Positions 17,410-27,332 of a DNA stretch of 64,000 nt are shown here, piece after piece (within the stretch, counting starts at the first letter, position 1; every line of letters begins with the position of its first letter). The stretch lies in NCBI GenBank assembly GCA_947499715.1, contig CANMPL010000002.1, positions 372,001-436,000 on the forward strand. The letters run 5' to 3'. Below the pieces are notes generated by a model. The model did not search any database. It saw only the letters and a program-made list of their open reading frames with translations, and had not been told where the DNA came from. The position numbers and the translations under genes were made by a program. The stretch comes from an uncultured Paracoccaceae bacterium. GTDB taxonomy: Bacteria; Pseudomonadota; Alphaproteobacteria; Rhodobacterales; Rhodobacteraceae.

Positions 17410-18389
17410 TGGGGGACCTCTTGAGAAACGGTATTGTCTGACAACCCTTGGGGTTTGGTCGCGATGACCCGAACCGAGTCATATTTCTGTGATGCGGGGG
17501 CGCGAAACGTGCGCAAAAGGTAGGTGAACTGGGCAACAATAGAATTGTTGGCGTTTTGGCCAAGTGCTGCGGCGATACGGTCTTGCTGAGCGAGCCATAC
17601 TTCGCCGAACTGTCGGTTGTATCCACGATACTCGACACGTGTTTTCGCCAAGCCAACGTTTGCGAAAAGATTGCAAAGGCTTTGTTCGGAAAAGAAATTC
17701 AAGTGGCGCGGAACATCGAGCCAAAGCCAAGCAGCCCCAAAAAACGTGCGACCTTTGCACGTGTTGTTCGGGACTTCGACGATCAACTTGCCACCGTCTT
17801 TTACCATATCAGAGGCGTTCTTGAGCGCCACTTCCGGGTCGAGACAATGTTCAAGAACATGCATCATGAGGACAACGTCAAAAGTCCGACCGGCCAGACT
17901 GGCTGGAATCTCTTCCGCTGTTCCATTGAGGACTTCGAGGCCCTTACGTGCGCATTCCGATGCCGCGGCTGGATCGGGTTCAATCCCGTTTACGTTGTGG
18001 CCCATTTGCTTGAGCGTGACTAAGGTGCCGCCATCGCCGCATCCGATTTCCAACACTGATTTTGGCTCATCGCCCAGTATCGCTGTCCACCATCCCTTGT
18101 CGGGTTCCATGCCGGAATCACTACGCCATGCGAGATGGCGAATCACTTTGTGAAGAAGGCCGGGATTTGCTTCTTTGGCACTGCTGCCGTGGGTATAATA
18201 TTCGACATCGTAGAAGCCCAAGATGGTCTTTGGTTCCGGCCGGGGCAGTAGTTGCCCAAAACCGTCAGTCTTTCGCCAATACAGGGCAAAATCGATCCGA
18301 GTATCCGGCTTTCGCCAATCGCAATCGAATTGTGCCCAACGTTGCGTTGAGGCATCTCCGATTTCAATTGTGCGAAAGCCGTTCTGCAT
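17406..18389 (-). CDS. Class I SAM-dependent methyltransferase inside the suc operon
   Basis: The 327-aa protein has motif I VLEIGCGDGGTLVTL near residue 113, an acidic GIEPDPAA for SAM ribose binding, and post-motif VVLMMHVLEHCLDPEVAL, then VPRHLNFFSEQSL typical of methyltransferases in surface-glycan loci. An N-terminal region before motif I is unrelated to known domains. The ATG at 18389 begins five bases after the sucD stop, and its stop overlaps sucA, so it is locked in the operon. Base composition is AT-richer than the suc genes. The substrate is unknown; a sugar is a guess. Confidence 0.85.
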   Translation of the reverse strand: MQNGFRTIEIGDASTQRWAQFDCDWRKPDTRIDFALYWRKTDGFGQLLPRPEPKTILGFYDVEYYTHGSSAKEANPGLLHKVIRHLAWRSDSGMEPDKGWWTAILGDEPKSVLEIGCGDGGTLVTLKQMGHNVNGIEPDPAAASECARKGLEVLNGTAEEIPASLAGRTFDVVLMMHVLEHCLDPEVALKNASDMVKDGGKLIVEVPNNTCKGRTFFGAAWLWLDVPRHLNFFSEQSLCNLFANVGLAKTRVEYRGYNRQFGEVWLAQQDRIAAALGQNANNSIVAQFTYLLRTFRAPASQKYDSVRVIATKPQGLSDNTVSQEVPQ

Positions 18390-18393
18390 CGGT

Positions 18394-19275
18394 CTACCCA
18401 ATCGCTTCCAGCACAGCTTCGCCCAGTGTCGCTGGGCTATCGGCAACGATGATACCGGCGGATTTCATCGCTTCGATCTTGCTTTCCGCGTCGCCCTTGC
18501 CACCGGCAACAATCGCACCGGCGTGACCCATGCGACGGCCGGGAGGGGCGGTGCGGCCGGCGATGAACCCGGCGGTCGGCTTCCAGCGGCCCTTTTTCTT
18601 TTGGGCGGTCAGGAATTCAGCGGCTTCTTCTTCGGCGCTACCGCCGATTTCGCCGATCATGATCATTGAGTGTGTTTCATCATCGTCGAGGAACATGTCG
18701 AGCACATCGATATGCTCTGTCCCTTTGATCGGGTCGCCGCCGATGCCCACAGCGGTGGACTGACCAAGGCCAGAGTCAGAGGTCTGCTTGACGGCCTCAT
18801 AAGTCAGGGTGCCCGAGCGGGACACAACACCAACCGACCCGCGCTTGTGGATGTGGCCGGGCATGATGCCGATTTTGCAGGCGTCAGGCGTGATGATGCC
18901 GGGGCAGTTGGGGCCAATGAGACGCGAGGCAGAGCCTTCGAGTGCGCGTTTGACCCGCATCATGTCCAGAACAGGGATGCCTTCGGTGATGCAGATGATC
19001 AACTCCATCTCGGCGTCGATGGCCTCAAGGATCGAGTCCGCGGCAAAGGGCGGCGGCACGTAGATGACGGATGCGTTTGCTTCGGTCTTGGCCTTTGCTT
19101 CATGCACGGAGTTGAAGATCGGCAGGTCCAGGTGCACCTGACCGCCTTTGCCGGGCGTCACGCCACCAACCATCTGGGTGCCATAAGCGATGGCCTGTTC
19201 AGAGTGGAAGGTGCCCTGAGAGCCGGTGAGGCCCTGGCAGATGACCTTGGTATGTTTGTCGACGAGAATGGCCAT
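18394..19275 (-). CDS. sucD: Succinyl-CoA synthetase alpha subunit
   Basis: The alpha subunit carries the phosphorylated His and the CoA-binding Rossmann fold. The 293-aa protein has [16 protein letters not shown] (CoA site) near residue 14, [10 protein letters not shown], the region [21 protein letters not shown] and the active-site His in [20 protein letters not shown] precedes ATG 19275; the frame extension upstream is rejected. It is separated from sucC by four other genes, unlike the common adjacent order. Confidence 0.98.
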   Translation of the reverse strand: MAILVDKHTKVICQGLTGSQGTFHSEQAIAYGTQMVGGVTPGKGGQVHLDLPIFNSVHEAKAKTEANASVIYVPPPFAADSILEAIDAEMELIICITEGIPVLDMMRVKRALEGSASRLIGPNCPGIITPDACKIGIMPGHIHKRGSVGVVSRSGTLTYEAVKQTSDSGLGQSTAVGIGGDPIKGTEHIDVLDMFLDDDETHSMIMIGEIGGSAEEEAAEFLTAQKKKGRWKPTAGFIAGRTAPPGRRMGHAGAIVAGGKGDAESKIEAMKSAGIIVADSPATLGEAVLEAIG

Positions 19276-19325
19276 GATTTTGGTCCTTATTGATAAGTAT
19301 GGTGCGTGCCGCGCACGCCTGTGTT

Positions 19326-20318
19326 TTAGTTGAGCGCGCCCTTGGCAATCCCGGTCGGGTTGCCTTCGTGAACGTGCTGGATGGGTGAAGTGCCAAAAAG
19401 CGTGGGGCGGTGTGCGAACCAACGACGACGGAGCGCCTCATTCGAATTAGCGACCGGCGCCATCAGCGCATCGCGCTGGGCAATTGTTAATTGTAGTGTC
19501 GGGCCGTTGTTCAGCGCCGCCTCTGCAACGATACGACCAAGCTTACGAATGGCGCGGCTGACGGTGCTTTGGCGGGGCAGAACACGGCCGACAGCAGCAT
19601 TGAGCGCGCGCACGGCGGCAGCGCAGCGGCGCGAGTAGCCGAGGTTATTGGCCGCTGGGCGCTCAAGCGCTGACAGGTCGATCTTGGCGATGTTGCAGAA
19701 ATCCGCGATCAGGTCACCCTCGTGCAGGGCCGACGGTTCAAGCAGCCGCACATAGAAGTTCTTTGCGCCAACGAGGTGCGCCCAATGATCTGCAAGCTTG
19801 GCGTAGTTGCGGGGGGTCGTTTTGGCGAGGTGATCCTCGAACCGGTCGTCAAAGCCATCGCGAAGCTTTTGCGAATACATACTTACAGTCCAAGCCGCTT
19901 GATCACGCAGGTAGATGACATAGCGTACATCAGAGAATCGGGCACGCAACCAGTCGTGCACAGCAGCTTGCCCGTCAAAACGCATAACAACCGAAGAAAG
20001 GAATTCGTTTGAGATCAGCCAGGCATCTGCATCAGACTGCGCGATCTCTTTTGCAATCCATTTGTCCAATGCAGCGGCCCGATCTGTCACCTCGGCTTGC
20101 GTACGCATACCCGCTGCCACCGACTGAACCGGATCGTCAAAATTGCGGCCGGTCGCAGCAAAAACAACCGACAAGTATTCACGCTGGCAAACATCGACCG
20201 AGTCAAAGCGGCGATAGCAAAACCCTTGCCGGGAAAGCGCGTCTGCATTGAGTTGCAAAAAGTCCTGCAGCGTGCTGCTGCCTGCCTTGGGTAGACCGAT
20301 ATGAACAACGGCTTTCAT
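19326..20318 (-). CDS. Sulfotransferase-family protein
   Basis: The 330-aa protein begins [20 protein letters not shown], the 5'-phosphosulfate-binding loop of PAPS sulfotransferases (PKxGSST, residues 10-16), and has a later [17 protein letters not shown] segment corresponding to the 3'-phosphate-binding Arg/Ser motif. There is no membrane span, so it is cytosolic. Such proteins sulfate carbohydrates or nodulation-type glycans; the acceptor here is unknown. It lies between mini-lipoprotein A and sucD in the suc transcription unit, 50 bp before sucD. A perfect palindrome lies in its leader. Confidence 0.82.
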   Translation of the reverse strand: MKAVVHIGLPKAGSSTLQDFLQLNADALSRQGFCYRRFDSVDVCQREYLSVVFAATGRNFDDPVQSVAAGMRTQAEVTDRAAALDKWIAKEIAQSDADAWLISNEFLSSVVMRFDGQAAVHDWLRARFSDVRYVIYLRDQAAWTVSMYSQKLRDGFDDRFEDHLAKTTPRNYAKLADHWAHLVGAKNFYVRLLEPSALHEGDLIADFCNIAKIDLSALERPAANNLGYSRRCAAAVRALNAAVGRVLPRQSTVSRAIRKLGRIVAEAALNNGPTLQLTIAQRDALMAPVANSNEALRRRWFAHRPTLFGTSPIQHVHEGNPTGIAKGALN

Positions 20319-20346
20319 GCGCGCACTTCCATTTGGGCGCGCGAAA

Positions 20347-20373
20347 CGCGTACGGCGATGATCGCCGTACGCG
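20347..20373. repeat. 27-bp perfect palindrome in the sulfotransferase leader
   Basis: Thirteen bases on each side of a central G are fully complementary, with arm CGCGTACGGCGAT. It lies 12 bp after the stop of mini-lipoprotein A and 29 bp before the sulfotransferase ATG. It could act as an RNA processing or attenuation hairpin, or as an operator. The T-run after it is too short for a canonical terminator. Confidence 0.75.
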
Positions 20374-20385
20374 ATTTTGTTGCTG

Positions 20386-20574
20386 TTACTGGAACGTATA
20401 AGGCGACGCGGCCTGCGGGCCGCAGCGCATTGGCAGGCCGTTCAGGGTTTGCATATTGGCGTTGCCGCAGCTGGACGAAAGCGTGTCCATGCGGGCGACC
20501 GAAGCGCCCGGCGTGCTTTCGAGGCAGCCTGACAACAGCAGGGCGGTTGTGGCGAGTGCAGCGAATTTCATCAT
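20386..20574 (-). CDS. Mini-lipoprotein A, 62 aa
   Basis: A lipoprotein signal peptide MMKFAALATTALLLSGC with lipobox LSGC is followed by a short mature part of about 45 residues. This ends in a conserved tail: NANMQTLNGLPMRCGPQ then PYTFQ. Two more copies of the same design lie just upstream (20794 and 21130). All have a Cys in the middle and one in RCGPQ, so a disulfide is possible. AAGGA precedes ATG 20574. It is predicted to be attached to a periplasmic membrane face. The function is unknown. Confidence 0.8.
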   Translation of the reverse strand: MMKFAALATTALLLSGCLESTPGASVARMDTLSSSCGNANMQTLNGLPMRCGPQAASPYTFQ

Positions 20575-20793
20575 CTGTTTGGTCCTTTGACTGTTCAATG
20601 GCAGGGCGTCCTGCCCCCCAGAACAGGCCAGCAGACGCGGTTGCGATGTCGTGAACATCACAAGTCCCATTGGCGAGATGATGGAAGCGATAAGGCAATT
20701 GCATGGCAAAGCCTTGCCGAGACGTTAAGGCACGTCTGGGCGAGTCTTTGCCGTTTTGGGCCGCAGCGGGTGTGGCCGATGTTGTTTTGGGCC

Positions 20794-21003
20794 TTACTGG
20801 AAGCTGTAAGGCTTTTCTGCCTGAGGGCCGCAGCGCATCGGCAGACCGTCTGTGGTCCGCATGTGAACGCTGGCACAAGCGCTGCCCGAGCCCGAGCTGG
20901 AGGTCGAGATGACCTCTGTCTGGGCGACGCTGACGCCGCTTGTCTCGCCCATACAGGCCGACAGCATTGAGGCCAGAAACAATGGCAATGCAATTTTCTT
21001 CAT
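20794..21003 (-). CDS. Mini-lipoprotein B, 69 aa
   Basis: MKKIALPLFLASMLSAC is a lipoprotein signal with lipobox LSAC. The mature part has a Ser/Gly-rich spacer and ends in VHMRTTDGLPMRCGPQ then PYSFQ, paralogous to A and C. AAGGATG lies upstream of ATG 21003. The gap of 219 bp to copy A and 126 bp to copy C contains no gene. The function is unknown. Confidence 0.8.
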   Translation of the reverse strand: MKKIALPLFLASMLSACMGETSGVSVAQTEVISTSSSGSGSACASVHMRTTDGLPMRCGPQAEKPYSFQ

Positions 21004-21129
21004 AACATTCATCCTTTGGCACGATTGCAAAGTGGCCCAGCAGGACCGTCTCAATCGGTGTCGCATCAAGATGAAGCTCTGATTTGTTTAAAATGTGATC
21101 TTTTGTGGGCGAACGGCCAGTGCTGGCGC

Positions 21130-21318
21130 CTATTGATAGGTGTATGGCTTTGCGACTTGCGGACCGCAACGCATGGGCAGGCCGTTTGCCGTGCGCAGAT
21201 TGGCGTTGTCGCAGGTCGCAGAATGGGTATCCAGCAATGCTGCCGATTGGCCGGTGCTGCCGCTCATGCAGGCAGAGAGTCCAAGGGTCACGATGATCGC
21301 AAAACTGATTTTCAACAT
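21130..21318 (-). CDS. Mini-lipoprotein C, 62 aa
   Basis: MLKISFAIIVTLGLSAC is a lipoprotein signal with lipobox LSAC. The mature part runs MSGSTGQSAAL, then CDNANLRTANGLPMRCGPQ and PYTYQ. It is the first of three tandem paralogues after sucC. AAGGA lies ten bases before the ATG. Copies A and C are the same length; B has a longer serine spacer. The function is unknown. Confidence 0.8.
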   Translation of the reverse strand: MLKISFAIIVTLGLSACMSGSTGQSAALLDTHSATCDNANLRTANGLPMRCGPQVAKPYTYQ

Positions 21319-21582
21319 TACGCAGTATCCTTTTCTTCCAAGTCTTCATGGATGCGGCGGCATTTGGGTGCCCCATCCGGTCGTCAATGGAAGTGTTATG
21401 CAAGGATGCAAAGCGCGAGTGCCTGGGAGAAGTAGCGCGAGTTTCCCCGGGTTGAATACCCGACGTAAGGTCACAATCCGCGATTGATCTGGGCCGCAAG
21501 CCCGACGCCACAGCACCGCCATACGACCGACGGCGCGGTCGCATAGCAGGGTGGGGACGAGGAAGCGGCCCGGTCATCAGAC
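21319..21582. other. 264-bp gap between sucC and the lipoproteins
   Basis: Short frames here have no start signal. The gap may carry an extra promoter for the lipoproteins; no clear operator, terminator or T-run hairpin was found. Confidence 0.4.
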
Positions 21583-22776
21583 TTACCCTTTGACCGCCTT
21601 CACGATCTTCTGCGCACCGTCTTTCAGGTCGTCGGCGGCGATCACATCAACGTCGGAGTTGTTGATGATATCTTTGCCCGCTTCGACGTTGGTCCCTTCG
21701 AGACGCACAACCAGCGGAACCTTCAGCCCCACCTCTTTCACGGCGGCAACCACGCCTTCGGCGATGACGTCGCAGCGCATGATGCCGCCAAAGATGTTCA
21801 CCAGGATGCCTTTGACGTTGGGGTCAGAGGTGATGATCTTGAAGGCTTCGGTCACTTTTTCCTTGGTCGCACCGCCGCCTACGTCAAGAAAGTTGGCAGG
21901 CTCTGCGCCATAAAGCTTGATGATGTCCATCGTGGCCATCGCAAGACCGGCGCCGTTGACCATGCAGCCAATCTCGCCATCCAGTGCGATATAGTTGAGG
22001 TCATACTTGGAGGCGGCGAGTTCCTTTGGATCTTCTTCCGTCTCATCGCGCAGGGCGGCGACATCCTGATGGCGGTAGACCGCGTTGCCATCAAACGCGA
22101 CCTTGGCGTCAAGCACCTTGAGGTCACCGCCGTCGGTGACGATCAGCGGGTTGATCTCCAGCATCTCCATGTCTTTTTCGGTAAAGGCTTTGTAAAGCTG
22201 GCCCATCAGTTTGACGCATTGCTTGACCTGATTGCCTTCCAGACCCAGGGCAAATGCCACGCGGCGGCCATGGTAGGGCTGATAGCCGGTCGCGGGATCC
22301 ACGGTGAAGTTCAGGATCTTTTCGGGGGTCGAGGCGGCGACCTCTTCAATGTCCATCCCGCCTTCGGTGGAGCAGACAAAGCCGATGCGGCTGGTTTGAC
22401 GATCAACCAAAAGCGCCAGATACATCTCAGTCTCAATGCCAGAGCCGTCTTCGATATAGATGCGGTTGACCTGCTTGCCGGCGGGGCCAGTCTGGTGGGT
22501 CACAAGGGTGCGGCCCAGCATCTTTTTGGCTTCTTGCGCGGCTTCTTCCACAGATTTGGTCAGGCGCACACCGCCTGCCTCACCGGCGTCAGCTTCCTTG
22601 AATTTGCCCTTGCCGCGTCCACCGGCGTGGATCTGCGCCTTAACCACCCACAGCGGGCCATCAAGTTCGCCAGCGGCGGTTTTGGCTTCTTCGGCGCGCA
22701 AGACCGGGCGTCCGTCGCTGACCGGTGCGCCGAAAGACTTCAATAGGGCCTTGGCCTGATACTCGTGGATGTTCAT
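21583..22776 (-). CDS. sucC: Succinyl-CoA synthetase beta subunit
   Basis: The beta subunit binds the nucleotide (ATP-grasp) and succinate. The 397-aa protein begins [19 protein letters not shown], has the ATP-grasp [28 protein letters not shown], the EINPLIVT segment and [21 protein letters not shown], and ends with the succinate/phosphate loop [20 protein letters not shown]. The start at 22776 is family-consistent; the 35-codon extension is rejected. Two TGTGATCACA boxes lie 97-127 bp upstream, and it heads the suc cluster. Confidence 0.98.
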   Translation of the reverse strand: MNIHEYQAKALLKSFGAPVSDGRPVLRAEEAKTAAGELDGPLWVVKAQIHAGGRGKGKFKEADAGEAGGVRLTKSVEEAAQEAKKMLGRTLVTHQTGPAGKQVNRIYIEDGSGIETEMYLALLVDRQTSRIGFVCSTEGGMDIEEVAASTPEKILNFTVDPATGYQPYHGRRVAFALGLEGNQVKQCVKLMGQLYKAFTEKDMEMLEINPLIVTDGGDLKVLDAKVAFDGNAVYRHQDVAALRDETEEDPKELAASKYDLNYIALDGEIGCMVNGAGLAMATMDIIKLYGAEPANFLDVGGGATKEKVTEAFKIITSDPNVKGILVNIFGGIMRCDVIAEGVVAAVKEVGLKVPLVVRLEGTNVEAGKDIINNSDVDVIAADDLKDGAQKIVKAVKG

Positions 22777-22869
22777 GATGCTTCCCCGTTGGGCTGAATT
22801 TGAATCAGTCAAAGCATAGTCAGGGTTAATAAAAAACCGCTCTGTGTGCGAAACTTCCGAAAACCCGAC

Positions 22870-22906
22870 ATTTGTGATCACACCTTAAAAAAGTGTGATC
22901 ACAAAT
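22870..22906. promoter_or_regulatory. Double operator upstream of sucC (two TGTGATCACA boxes, 21 bp apart)
   Basis: ATTTGTGATCACAC (22870-22883) and its exact reverse complement GTGTGATCACAAAT (22893-22906) flank nine bases. Cores start at 22873 and 22894, i.e. 21 bp or two helical turns apart. The same spacing is found before sdhC. The right arm touches the stop codon of the glycosyltransferase gene. As RNA it could also fold into a 14-bp hairpin, but there is no T-run after it. Confidence 0.8.
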
Positions 22907-23925
22907 TAGCGAATTTGAACCGATTGGGGCATGGAAATGGGCGCATTTGGCAGTGTGGCATCTAGCCCATCACGCGAAAAGTCGAGGTGCAGATCCGGCC
23001 AAAGCGCACGCGCAGCGGCATCTGGGCGCAGCGATTGCTGGGTCAATTGTCGAAACCGCGACAACAGATCAACCGCGGCAGGGGGCACGCGCCGCAAGCC
23101 GAAAAACAGCGCCTCGGGCGTCACCTCTCCGGCTTGGAGCGCCGAGATCTGCGCATAGCGCGCGGGGCCCAGACGATTTGCCAATGCAGCAGGCGCGGCA
23201 TGCAGGGTTTTGCGGCGCAGCTTGTGGGCGGCGTGCTGGGCGGTCATGCCGTCGAAGTGGTGCAATTGCACATTTTGCGCGACGTCAAACGGCGTGCGCT
23301 GATCGGACTGCTGCACGGTGTCGCGGTCTCTTGCGACGGTGTGGTGGTTGCCGATGGCCACGTCTGCCCCCCGCCGCGAGAGCGACTTTTGCCCCAAATA
23401 GCCCGCAACGCCACGATGCAGGAACCGGGCAAATTGGGCCGGATACATTTGTGACAGTGTGTCGGCGTAGAGTTTCGGGATCGGTCCGCGCATCGCCCCG
23501 GCAAAGATGGAACTGTCTTGATCCGTATAGACAAAGCATCGTTCGACAGTGGACAATCGCAAGCTTGGGGTCGTCGCGGGAACTTGGCTGAGTGCGCGGC
23601 GCAAGGCCGCACCATCGGACAGAAATTCATCCGCATCGCAGTGCAACATCCAGTCTGACGCACAGCGCTGAAAGCGATGATTTGCGTTAAAGATCTGCCG
23701 GTCGACGTGGCTGGACGGACGGGTTCCCGCATCGGCCCAAAACGACGCATCGCAAATAACGCATTCCACGTTTGGCAGCCCCTTCATAAGGCTGATGACT
23801 GCACCGGGGTCGTGATCAAAATAAAGGCTGATATGGGCTGCGCCCATCGCAAGATGGTGGGCGACAAAGCCCAAGACGACGGCCGGTGGTTCGTCCAGTG
23901 TCGCCGTGACTTCCCAGGTGGTCAT
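22906..23925 (-). CDS. Glycosyltransferase family 2-like protein (Glyco_tranf_2_4 type)
   Basis: The 339-aa protein starts with a nucleotide-sugar fold segment (AHHLAMGAAHISLYFDHDPG) and carries the metal-binding DxD-type motif DWMLHCDADEFL near residue 94, as in the PF13704 group. A conserved QLHHF segment lies in the second half. It probably transfers a sugar to a surface glycan. The stop codon overlaps the sucC operator, so transcription from it would run into the suc promoter region. It is convergent with nothing; mdh lies upstream past the VPLPA-CTERM gene. Confidence 0.83.
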   Translation of the reverse strand: MTTWEVTATLDEPPAVVLGFVAHHLAMGAAHISLYFDHDPGAVISLMKGLPNVECVICDASFWADAGTRPSSHVDRQIFNANHRFQRCASDWMLHCDADEFLSDGAALRRALSQVPATTPSLRLSTVERCFVYTDQDSSIFAGAMRGPIPKLYADTLSQMYPAQFARFLHRGVAGYLGQKSLSRRGADVAIGNHHTVARDRDTVQQSDQRTPFDVAQNVQLHHFDGMTAQHAAHKLRRKTLHAAPAALANRLGPARYAQISALQAGEVTPEALFFGLRRVPPAAVDLLSRFRQLTQQSLRPDAAARALWPDLHLDFSRDGLDATLPNAPISMPQSVQIR

Positions 23926-24139
23926 GGGCCCCTTTCTTCACCGGTTTGCATCAAGCGAAGATGGCAACAATTTGGGGGCGCTTCAATGCCTGATGCACGC
24001 GAGGACACGTGAAAGCGATTCGGCAGCGGATTCGTGCCCGTGCAAGCGAAGCGGACGTTGCTGGCGTCTTTTGGGCTGGATTTCGCTGAATCAAGGCGAA
24101 AATAGGGCAACAAGTTGTCGCATTACCGCCAAATTTGTG

Positions 24140-24154
24140 TTAATTTGCAGTTAA
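24140..24154. promoter_or_regulatory. CtrA-type box TTAA-N7-TTAA upstream of the VPLPA-CTERM gene
   Basis: TTAA TTTGCAG TTAA matches the CtrA half-site pattern exactly. It lies 49-63 bp before the ATG, in the likely promoter. A second exact match in this window precedes luxR. Confidence 0.55.
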
Positions 24155-24202
24155 TAGAGATTGTTGGCCCATAATTTGGGGCCGCTTAACGAGGAGATTG
24201 CT

Positions 24203-24901
24203 ATGAAGTCTATTCTAACGGCGGCTGCCTTGAGTGCCGCTTTTTTTGCGTCAGGAGCCAATGCTGCGGTATTGGATTTCTTGGGGGCAGCGACGAACAA
24301 TGAGCGTGGATTTGCGGATGGTTCAGTTGTGACACTGGATGGTCTGAATGTGACGCTTTCTGCGGGCTTGCAGGTGAACTATGGCGCTGTTCCAAGTGTT
24401 TCAGACGACGCGTATGCTTACTATGACCATGGCAATGCGGGTCTTGGTGTTTGCAAGACCGTCACTGACTTCACAAGCGGCGGAACAAGTAACCGCTGTG
24501 CGTCTGGTAGCGGTGACGATAATGTGACGGTAACTGAGTATGTTACGCTGGCTTTTGATACGTTGCAGAACCTGGGCTCTTTCGCGTTCCGCAATGGCAG
24601 CCATAACCCGATCACATCAGCAACCGAGACCTTGCTGGTTGGCATCAACGGTGGTGCGTTGACGCAGTACACGTTCGCCACACTTGCTGCTGCGTTCCCG
24701 ACCTTCTCTAAGGTGTCGTCAATTTCGTTGGCGTATGATGATGGTCAGGCAACTGCGAACCAGTTCTACCTGTCTTCAGTGACCGCAACCGAAGACCCCG
24801 ACATCGTCGGTGAAGTGCCATTGCCTGCAGGTCTGCCACTTCTGCTGGCCGGTATGGGCGCCTTTGGTTTCGCTGCACGGCGCAAGCAAAAAGCGGCCTA
24901 A
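24203..24901 (+). CDS. Secreted protein with VPLPA-CTERM sorting signal
   Basis: The 232-aa precursor has a Sec signal peptide (MKSILTAAALSAAFFASGANA). The mature part of about 180 residues is rich in Thr/Ser/Asn with two Cys (GVCKTVTDF and NRCASGS), and the tail VPLPAGLPLLLAGMGAFGFA plus ARRKQ is the VPLPA-CTERM type recognised by the exosortase/archaeosortase system. It is probably released or anchored at the surface in exopolysaccharide-producing cells. GAGGAG fixes the start. A strong terminator follows. A CtrA-type box lies in the promoter. The central domain is not recognised. Confidence 0.88.
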   Translation: MKSILTAAALSAAFFASGANAAVLDFLGAATNNERGFADGSVVTLDGLNVTLSAGLQVNYGAVPSVSDDAYAYYDHGNAGLGVCKTVTDFTSGGTSNRCASGSGDDNVTVTEYVTLAFDTLQNLGSFAFRNGSHNPITSATETLLVGINGGALTQYTFATLAAAFPTFSKVSSISLAYDDGQATANQFYLSSVTATEDPDIVGEVPLPAGLPLLLAGMGAFGFAARRKQKAA

Positions 24902-24921
24902 CCGCTCACAACCGCATTCAG

Positions 24922-24950
24922 AAAGGCCCTCGCAATTGCGGGGGCCTTTT
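24922..24950 (+). terminator. Rho-independent terminator of the VPLPA-CTERM gene
   Basis: AAAGGCCC pairs with GGGCCTTT around a centre that itself contains CGCAATTGCG, followed by a T-rich tail. It starts 20 bp after the stop. Confidence 0.9.
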
Positions 24951-24982
24951 GTGTTTGACCGGTTACGATGGCGCAAAAGAAA

Positions 24983-25008
24983 GCCGCCCCGGACGGTTCC
25001 GGGGCGGC
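24983..25008 (-). terminator. Rho-independent terminator of mdh
   Basis: An 11-bp stem (GCCGCCCCGGA with its complement) and a four-base loop are followed on the minus strand by TTTCTTTT. It lies 29 bp after the mdh stop. Confidence 0.9.
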
Positions 25009-25037
25009 GCATTCAAAGTGGCAGGCGACGGTAGGCC

Positions 25038-26851
<1,814 letters not shown>

Positions 26852-26855
<4 letters not shown>

Positions 26856-27166
26856 GCGTCCGGGTCGGTGTTGATCAGTGCCGCCGGGATGACATCGGCG
26901 TCAGAGCCTGAGGCAACAAGGCAGGTGACGCCATCCGGCCGGGTCACCAGAATGGTCCAGCTGCCGCTTTCGGCGTTCACGAAAACCTCTAGCACCATTT
27001 GATTGGCGGCAAGACCCATCATTGTGCGGCTTTCGCCAAACTGTGCCGCAAGGTGAGAGGTCACAGCGGCGTGGGGTCCACAATTGCGGCCCTGCGCCTC
27101 TGCTTGGGTCGCGGCCAGCAGGAAAGCAGAGCCCGTCATCATCGTCAGCATCATTTCGCGTGTCAT
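26852..27166 (-). CDS. Secreted hypothetical protein, 104 aa
   Basis: A signal peptide (MTREMMLTMMTGSAFLLAATQAEA approximately, cut after AEA) precedes a mature part of about 80 residues with two Cys (GRNCGPHAAV and GVTCLVAS). The core LAANQMVLEVFVNAESGSWT looks like a small beta-rich periplasmic domain seen in Rhodobacteraceae hypothetical proteins. AAAGGACAC precedes ATG 27166, chosen over 27217. I do not know the function. Confidence 0.72.
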
Positions 27167-27332
27167 AACGTGTCCTTTCGGGACGGTGTGAGATGGCGGA
27201 AAGGATGCTGTGGTCATGGTTAAACAAGGTTAACGGGGCGTCCGGTGGGTCGCGCTGCGCTGCGGCATTTTTTGGGTTGAAATATCCGGTCGGATCGGGT
27301 GTGTTGTGCGCAACAATATTGCGAGGCCTAAA

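Noticed and set aside
20315-21577. 420-codon minus frame across the mini-lipoprotein genes
   Set aside because: It runs in another frame over three lipoproteins with clear signal peptides and ribosome binding sites; no family features.
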